Of a stretch of 64,000 nt of DNA, positions 58,262-64,000 are shown piece after piece. The position numbers and the translations under genes are program-made. Where the stretch lies: positions 65,261,040 to 65,325,039 of the forward strand of contig OX578138.1 of NCBI GenBank assembly GCA_951213105.1, given 5' to 3'. The notes below the pieces were generated by a model. It was not told the DNA's origin and made no database searches. It saw only the letters and a program-made list of their open reading frames with translations. The DNA is from Amaurobius ferox (taxonomy: Eukaryota > Arthropoda > Arachnida > Araneae > Amaurobiidae). Each line of letters begins with the position of its first letter. Positions within the stretch are counted from its first letter, which is position 1.

Positions 58262-58382
58262 TACATAAAATTATAAATTCGTGAATAATTTACTATTTTT
58301 AAAAATATTGTTATCAGATTCACCTTCATGAAAAAATTATCTTGTATGCTGTAGGTATTCACTTAGTAGCCATAGAATTTTT

Positions 58383-58997
58383 AGATATTATAGACGTATA
58401 GGAGAAAAGGTACGAAATAAAACGTGAACCATGGACATTAACTCTGTTTATGGCACTTTTAAGAGTCCCGAGGCCCCTTAAAAGTAAGTGCAAGCATGAT
58501 TAGAAGTAGCAGAGATTCGAAATTATCAAACTAATGTATTCTATGTTGCATTCAAAACACCACACATCGAAAAAAAATATAAATTATAGGAAAATTTCGT
58601 TCTTCGAAGGTTGATTTGTTGTAAATAGTATGTTTATTAGACGGAAGTGACTGCTTTCGTATTCGATGTATTCAGAAAGCAAATATTTCGTTCGCGATGT
58701 ATTCAGAAAGTGACTGCTTTCTGTGGTAAAAGCTCAGGGATAAAAATTTGATTTTCAAAATTATTATCTTATTTACACACACACGCATATTTAACAAAAA
58801 TATTACTAAAAGTGTATTTTAACGATATGCGCACATGCCATATCTAAAAAGAGCCAACACTCGACTTACCCTACAGATAAACAAATTTTGATATTGTTGC
58901 AAAAGAATAACACAAATTAGGGCTTTCTTACTACTACTCGATCTAGTAGAAAATTAATATGCTTACTACCTTCGCTACAGTAGATAGCCCAGTTCAT
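58383..58997. other. No recognisable gene
   Basis: A ~30-bp direct repeat (GTATTCAGAAAGTGACTGCTTTC-type) occurs around 58640-58725. Nothing else can be assigned. Confidence 0.45.
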
Positions 58998-59167
58998 CGA
59001 CATATTTGCACTAACCTACAGGGTTGATTTGTTTGGTCGCCATTGTAAAGAACCTTGTTACCCCAACCGGGAATCAAACCACGGATCTTCGTACTGGCCC
59101 GCCGAAGCTCTACTATTGATTTACTGGAACGGAATTTCAAGTATTATCTTCGAAGTGCACTCTGCGG
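58998..59167 (-). mobile_element. tRNA-derived SINE (family 1), copy
   Basis: In reverse complement it reads GCAGAGTGCACTTCGAAGAT, an A-box region, GGGCCAGTACGAAGATCC, a B-box GGTTTGATTCCCGGTTGGGG, then the tail GACCAAACAAATCAACCCTG and TAGGTTAGTGCAAATATGTCG. This is the same layout and end as the 8.9 kb copy, so TGTCG is close to the true 3' end. Confidence 0.75.
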
Positions 59168-59317
59168 TGTGCGTGTGCACTTGAATGTATATCTGCGAGT
59201 CGTGGATGCACTAACTTAAAAACGAATTCACTCACCACCGTCAAATTTTATGTGGGGATACATTATTTAAAAAACCAGGACTGGATAGAAATTTTTGTAA
59301 TTAAAATATTTGGACGA

Positions 59318-59585
59318 AACATCTAATACACATTAAATATTTTAGTATCTAATACATTTTAAATATTTTAACATCTAATACACTTTAAATATTTTAACAT
59401 CTAATATAATTTAAATATTTTAACATATAATACACTTTAAATATTTTAACATCTAATACATTTTAAATATTTATATATATATATATCTAATGCACTTTAA
59501 ATATTTTAACGCTTAATACGCTTTAAATATTTCAACATCTAATATACTTTAAATATTTAACGTCTAATACACATTAAACTATTTT
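59318..59585 (+). repeat. ~26-bp minisatellite, about ten units
   Basis: Units of ACATCTAATACACTTTAAATATTTTA with scattered changes, including one unit where a TA run has expanded (59468-59486). Confidence 0.9.
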
Positions 59586-60439
59586 ACAGCATGGGTATTA
59601 AATGGCATTCAAGTCCTTATAAATGAATGTGCCTGCATATGGTTTCTTCAACATCCAATAGACGAGTAGAAGAGGAATGCCTCCGCAATTGCAGCCATCC
59701 ATCAGACGATGGATCATTAATGTCAAACGTAACAAAACAGGGATAGTAGATAGAACGTAAGATAACAGTGGTCTCGAAGGAAATACTTTAGTGGAAGAGA
59801 AATGTCCATAGAAAGCAATATCAAGTGTTGATTTCCAAAGGGGCTAGTCGTGATTGAGGGAGGCTGTCCACGATGTGGGAGGGGTAAAGTGGTATTAAAC
59901 TAAATTTCACGTGAAGTTTGGACAGCAGTGCAAAACTGCATGTATGAATCAATAAGTAAAAATATAAATAATAAAGTATGAATAAATAAGTAAAAATACT
60001 TGCATAGAGAAAAATTAAGCAACGCAATTACGTACGAATTATTAAACAGCGCAGCATATACACTGTAAAGCATTCTGCAATCTTTGGTCAGCTACTTTGT
60101 TGATCATTTCGGCAAACTGATAAGGAAAGCTACAATTACAGACGTTCATGAAAGTTCCAGCTTCATTTCTGAAATATTCAGCTAATTATCTTCTGCCGAA
60201 GCATTATATATATATTATCATAACTATCAGGAACCTTACTCCCAACAATGAACAGCTGATTCCCCTGGAACTTTCAGTAACATGCTTGCAAGTGCTTTAC
60301 AGTGTAGCTGTTTCAAGGATGCGTTAGATCCCTTTTGTCAGTGCCTAACAAATCTGAAGTCAAAAAGATAAAACAGGCCCAAATGTAAACAAGAAAGATA
60401 CATCATGCATAAAGCATTGATTATGAGACACTTTCCAAC
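59586..60439. other. No recognisable gene
   Basis: Only short frames. A tandem-like ATAAATAAGTAAAAATA patch lies at about 59945-60000. Confidence 0.45.
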
Positions 60440-61425
60440 TTCAATGCAATTTTATCTAAACATCTCTAAAATGCTATACATTCCTCGATCATATTTAAAA
60501 CATTATCACAATACTACATTAATTTATTATATTTGAAAACTTAAAACTTCATCGAAAAAAATGAACTTCATTCAAATGACGGCATTGAAATATAAATTGC
60601 CTGGTTTAAACATCTCTAAAATGTGATACATTCCCCGGTAATATTTTTAAAATTATCATAATACTACAATAATTTATTATATTTGAAAACTTCATCGAAA
60701 ACAAATGAACTTTATTCAAATGAAGTCATCGAAATATAACACGCATGGCTCTCTCTATAAAAACAGCATTTCAATCATAAACTGTTTTCCATTCATTTCA
60801 TTCATCACAAAACTACAATAATTTATTTTATTTAAAAACTTGAGACCATGGAGGTATAAGTAATTAAACTCTATGCTTAGAACTTTGTTGAAAAAATCGT
60901 CCTTTGCAAAATCAATGAATTAAAAAGAACTTTAAAAATCACGATTTTGACACAAGATGGATACCATATTTTATTTTGAAGTGGGTCACGTGATCTCTTC
61001 ATATAATGGTCACGTGATCTCTCCATATAAAGGGTGTAATTATTATTTTAATTTTTATTTAAAAAACTACTGAATATATTTTGCTGAATTTTTTTTATAT
61101 ATTTTATGGGATAATTTGAATATTTCTTAAAACTTTCGAAGTAATTTGTGAATTTTAAATCCGCTTAAAAAATGTTTTAAAAATCAGGTCCCATAGGGTT
61201 CAATGTATTTTATTTTTTCAACCGGGGTTCAATCCAAGACTAATTGGGTAATATTATTCATTTAAATTCCCAGAGGTCCCACAGACCGTCTGAACAGCAT
61301 ACTAAAATTTCATTTTGATAAAGTCATTTTTACGGCAGTTATCGTGCTAACGGACAGACATACAGAATGAACAAAGTCATAAACACTTTTCAACTATGTT
61401 GTAAAGTGTTAAAAAAGAGATAAAA
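60440..61425 (+). repeat. Family C interspersed repeat, copy 3
   Basis: Inverted partner of 49838-51085. The left part has three ~130-bp tandem units (CATTCAAATGA-G-CAT-GAAATATAA... ACTACAATAATTTATTATATTT). It continues through TCACGATTTTGACACAAGAT, two CACGTGATCTCT blocks, CAGGTCCCATAGGGTTCAAT and CGGTTCAATCCAA to the end AACTATGTTGTAAAGTGTT. It ends 10 bp before a family B element. It lacks the 74-bp hairpin insert of copy 1. Confidence 0.75.
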
Positions 61426-61435
61426 GAAGGAATAC

Positions 61436-61781
61436 AAGGTTCCTTTAAATGTATTTAAGCACCCCAAGGACTCCTGAAAAGAAGACCCTGAGTATACACT
61501 TTAGGTCTATCTATAGTAAAGTAACCATGCCGGATCGGATAAAGGTGATTGCAGGAATATACTCCACAACTTTGTTTTCTTCATCTGCATGCTTTTGTTG
61601 CAGGGTTCATTATCCTGACTTTTTAAATGTTCCAATAGGGGCGCTGCAACCACTTTTATTCGATCTAGAATAGTAACTTTACTATGGATAAATCTAATGT
61701 GTACACTCCCCTGACGTGTACACTCACAGATTTTTTCTTACAAAGTTATTGGGGTGCTTAAGGATTTCCTAGATATCCCTG
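61436..61781. mobile_element. Family B element, complete, 346 bp, TA-flanked
   Basis: The left end CAAGGTTCCTTTAAATG and right end (reverse complement) CAGGGATATCTAGGAAAT are flanked by TA on both sides. The arms match for ~125 bp (TTTAAGCACCCCAA, GGTCTATCTATAGTAAAGTA / ATTTATCCATAGTAAAGTTA). The ~90-bp centre is unique. It is a MITE with long inverted repeats of probable Tc1/mariner-type targeting. There is no coding sequence. Confidence 0.75.
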
Positions 61782-62489
61782 TATAATCTCATTGTTAAAA
61801 TTCTGACAATCGTTTTGAGTTTTCTGCCGGAAGGATTATTCAAAATTTTACTTTAATCTCGACTATTTAAAGTCTTCTATAATCATAAGAATTGTAATAT
61901 TTTAGTTAAGAACTTGTCTAGTATTCCTTTTCATCTTCGGTCTGGTTGAGTGCACTCTAATTTTATCTTTATACGTTATATTTGTGCCATTTTTAAGCCA
62001 TTTTGGGACTTTTATGCTGAGCTTGGACTTGTGTTCTCGTCTTATTGGACGACGTTTGATCTTATTGAAACTTGCTTTGTCTTAATAGGATATTTATGTT
62101 ACGTTTTGAAGAGTTAAAAATTATGTGTTTTTCTATGTATGATTGGTTGGGCAGCTCTTCATTTTACATTTTATTTGGTCTTTTTAGATAAGCTATGAAT
62201 CCTCCTTTGGCTTGCTGTTTTCTTATTGGTGCGACTTTGTATTCATCGTGTTAGGTATATATGCCATATTTCGAAATTTAAAATTATTAAAAAGTAAACA
62301 AAGGGAAACGACTTTTAACTATCATTTAGATCGAATGTTGAGAATTCAACGTTTAATAAAACTAACAATAAAGTATTTATAAATATTTATATATTTGACT
62401 TAAATTTTTTAAAAATATTTATGAAATAATAATAATGCTTCTAATATCCAAACAGAGCATCACCCGATTGCAGAAATATTCTTTTGAAT
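61782..62489. other. AT-rich stretch with no recognisable gene
   Basis: Nothing beyond short unassigned frames. Confidence 0.5.
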
Positions 62490-62640
62490 TTCCTAATATA
62501 ACGGATTACGTTCCCAAAGGCGATAATATCATCCATGGACCGGTTTCGAGTTTATTATGTGCTCGTCTATTAGACAATATCTGCAATGACAGTAAGAAAA
62601 CTTGCATATGCCACAATTTTGACACCTCCATGGAAACCGA
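62490..62640 (-). ncRNA. Decayed hammerhead-ribozyme-like motif, copy C
   Basis: In reverse complement TAGACGA replaces CTGACGA (two core changes). Then come GCAC-ATAATAA-ACTC, an intact GAAACCGGTC (GAAA plus stem III ACC/GGT plus cleavage C) and CATGGATGATATTAT. It aligns with copies A and B throughout but is the most decayed in stem II and the CUGA core. Confidence 0.4.
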
Positions 62641-63480
62641 AAAATTCAGTCCTACAAGGTAGCCGGCAAGCAATCATGTAAGGTAATATGTATGTCAGCA
62701 CAAAGCAACCACGTATGAGAACAGGTACGTAGCGCAAGCAACCACGATCACAATTCAAGCACGTACGAGAACAAACCATTTATGAAATCTAAGCATAAAA
62801 GAGATGCAGAAGGGTAGATGAAGCCCTCTGTGAGGAATATCGTCTGCTAGAAAAAGGTTTCGTTTTCAAAGTTTGCAGAGGCAGAGAAATTAATGTGAGC
62901 TTTTCTCAGAAAGGACTTAAATTACGTAGTTTAGATTCAGTCGAGAAGATTGTTGAATACAAAAGAAAACCGTAACATCTGATAAGGTAGGTGGTAAGAT
63001 AAGTAAATGGGACGGAAAATTCATCTAAAAGCTTAGTTTTCGTTTATTCCGTGTTTTGAAATAGCTTGTGTACTTGAAGTTCTGAAAAAAAATGGCTTGT
63101 CTTCACTAAGAGAGGAAAATAAACATCTCATTTTTATTTTGGTTTTGCGTTGTGAATTTAATATTTAACCTTTTGAGCGACGTAAATTCTATTGCTAAGT
63201 AGTTGTAGATTTTGCTGTTAAGTTGAGTTTAATAGACCATAGAAAAATATGTAAATCCGATAAACCGTTCTTCAGTTACACCAGAAACAGGATATTAATT
63301 CAGTTACATTGGAACAGGATTTACAGAAACAGGATTTTAATTCCCCTTTTTATGTATTAGACAAAGTGTCTTAAGACTTAAATTCTATAATGAGACGTGT
63401 TACTTAATTTTTTTTCACCAAATCCGTAGTTCATTTTTACCGTAGTAAAGAGATATTTCAGTCGAGTTTTTCCATTTACA
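62641..63480. other. No recognisable gene; short direct repeats of AAGCAACCACG
   Basis: AAGCAACCACGTATGAGAACA, AAGCAACCACGATCAC and AAGCACGTACGAGAACA occur within 62700-62775. Nothing else is assignable. Confidence 0.45.
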
Positions 63481-64000
63481 CAGTGCTTCTAGGAAAGGTA
63501 TTTAAGCACCTCAATAAATTTGTAATGAAAGGTACATGAGTGTACACGTTAGGTCTATCTATAGTAAAGTCACCATTCCCGATCGAATAAAAGTAATTTC
63601 AGCGCTGCTAGTGGATAATTTAAAAATGTTAGGATAGCGAACTCGAAAACAAAGCAGACGAAAAACAAGACAATTACAAAGTTATTGAGCATTATCTAAT
63701 TAGACGGAATCAACACTAGGAATGCACGAATCGAGTATATGGAAGACAATAAATGCCCGTGTAGAAAGCCGTACCACTGGGGACTGTAAAACGGTGGCAT
63801 TTGCAATGTTTGTCAAAGTACGCGTACATATTCTTTTTCGAACTCAAATGTGTATTATTTCTGTATGAAGGCATTTTGAATAGGTTTTACACTAGATTCC
63901 AATTCCCGGCCACACAACTTGATACCATAAACCCCCTGGGTTGGTCGTGTGGTCTGGGCCTTCAACTAGATTCCAATTCAAGAAAGTGTTGTTTATTGTA
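63481..64000 (+). mobile_element. Family B element, running off the window end
   Basis: The left end CAGTGCTTCTAGGAAAGG then TATTTAAGCACCTC, GTGTACACGTTAGGTCTATC and ACCATTCCCGATCGAATAA match the other family B copies. The body matches 9406-9790 and carries a tail-only SINE insertion near the window end. It is longer than the 346-bp copy. Confidence 0.7.
63906..63964 (+). mobile_element. SINE-tail hairpin insertion, diverged type, 15-bp target duplication
   Basis: Flanked by the perfect duplication ACTAGATTCCAATTC at 63891-63905 and 63965-63979. The 59-bp insert carries a hairpin GGCCACAC (63908-63915) / GTGTGGTC (63947-63954) followed by TGGGCCTTCA. It aligns with the SINE 2 tail at 28730-28799 but with three compensatory base-pair changes in the stem. 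Confidence 0.75.

Larger units (their letters stand above)
57155..58382. mobile_element. ~543-bp near-perfect palindrome split by a mariner element
   Basis: The left arm (57155-57426) starts AAAAATTTATGGCTACTAAG and passes through GGTGAATCTGGTAACAATAT, GTTGCTTGC and TTGCTTCCAGAAAC to an AT centre at 57427. The right arm is its reverse complement from 57428 to 57577, then continues after the mariner from about 58262 to 58382. Without the mariner the arms are 271-272 and ~271 bp. It is a foldback element or inverted duplication with essentially no loop. Confidence 0.8.

Noticed and set aside
59318..59585. CRISPR-like array
   Set aside because: Units are contiguous with no unique spacers, in a eukaryotic context; it is a minisatellite.

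Overview
The window looks like gene-free, AT-rich eukaryotic DNA, either intergenic or within a large intron. No open reading frame reads as a host protein, and I find no intact tRNA, rRNA, CRISPR array or bacterial gene structure. Long microsatellites, tRNA-derived SINEs with target duplications, mariner, hAT-like, piggyBac-like and Helitron-like remnants, and many foldback elements point to an animal. The repeat style suggests an arthropod, perhaps a chelicerate such as a spider, but that is an impression from repeat character and not a database match.

Layout. 0-6 kb: one copy of a ~1 kb repeat family (family C) carrying a 74-bp hairpin insert, an array of thirteen TCGGGTTA motifs, a purine tract, and the 3' part of a reverse-transcriptase gene. 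6-16 kb: microsatellites, Helitron-like fragments, two tRNA-derived SINE copies, a long-inverted-repeat element (family B), an inverted pair of another repeat, and hAT- and pogo-like ends. 16-31 kb: two near-full copies of the main repeat family (family R1), a piggyBac-type MITE inside a family B end, a foldback with a SINE in its loop, hammerhead-ribozyme-like remnants, a hAT-like MITE with an 8-bp duplication, and a 255-bp tandem duplication in which only one unit carries a SINE-tail insertion. 31-46 kb: sparse repeats, a decayed four-unit tandem array, two R1 copies joined head to tail, a second hammerhead-like remnant, and a complete SINE with poly-A tail and 14-bp target duplication. 46-64 kb: another foldback, the inverted partner copies of family C, a palindrome with about 271-bp arms split by a deleted mariner element, a 26-bp minisatellite, a complete family B element, a third hammerhead-like remnant and a second tail-only SINE insertion.

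Family labels (R1, B, C, G, inverted-pair repeat) are local names for sequences recurring inside this window. The parts do not form a pathway. They record nested transposition, and several insertions can be proved from within the window because an unoccupied paralogous copy is also present. Three short segments with higher GC and palindromic transcription-factor-like sites (about 17.4, 20.0 and 31.4 kb) are the best candidates for host regulatory DNA.
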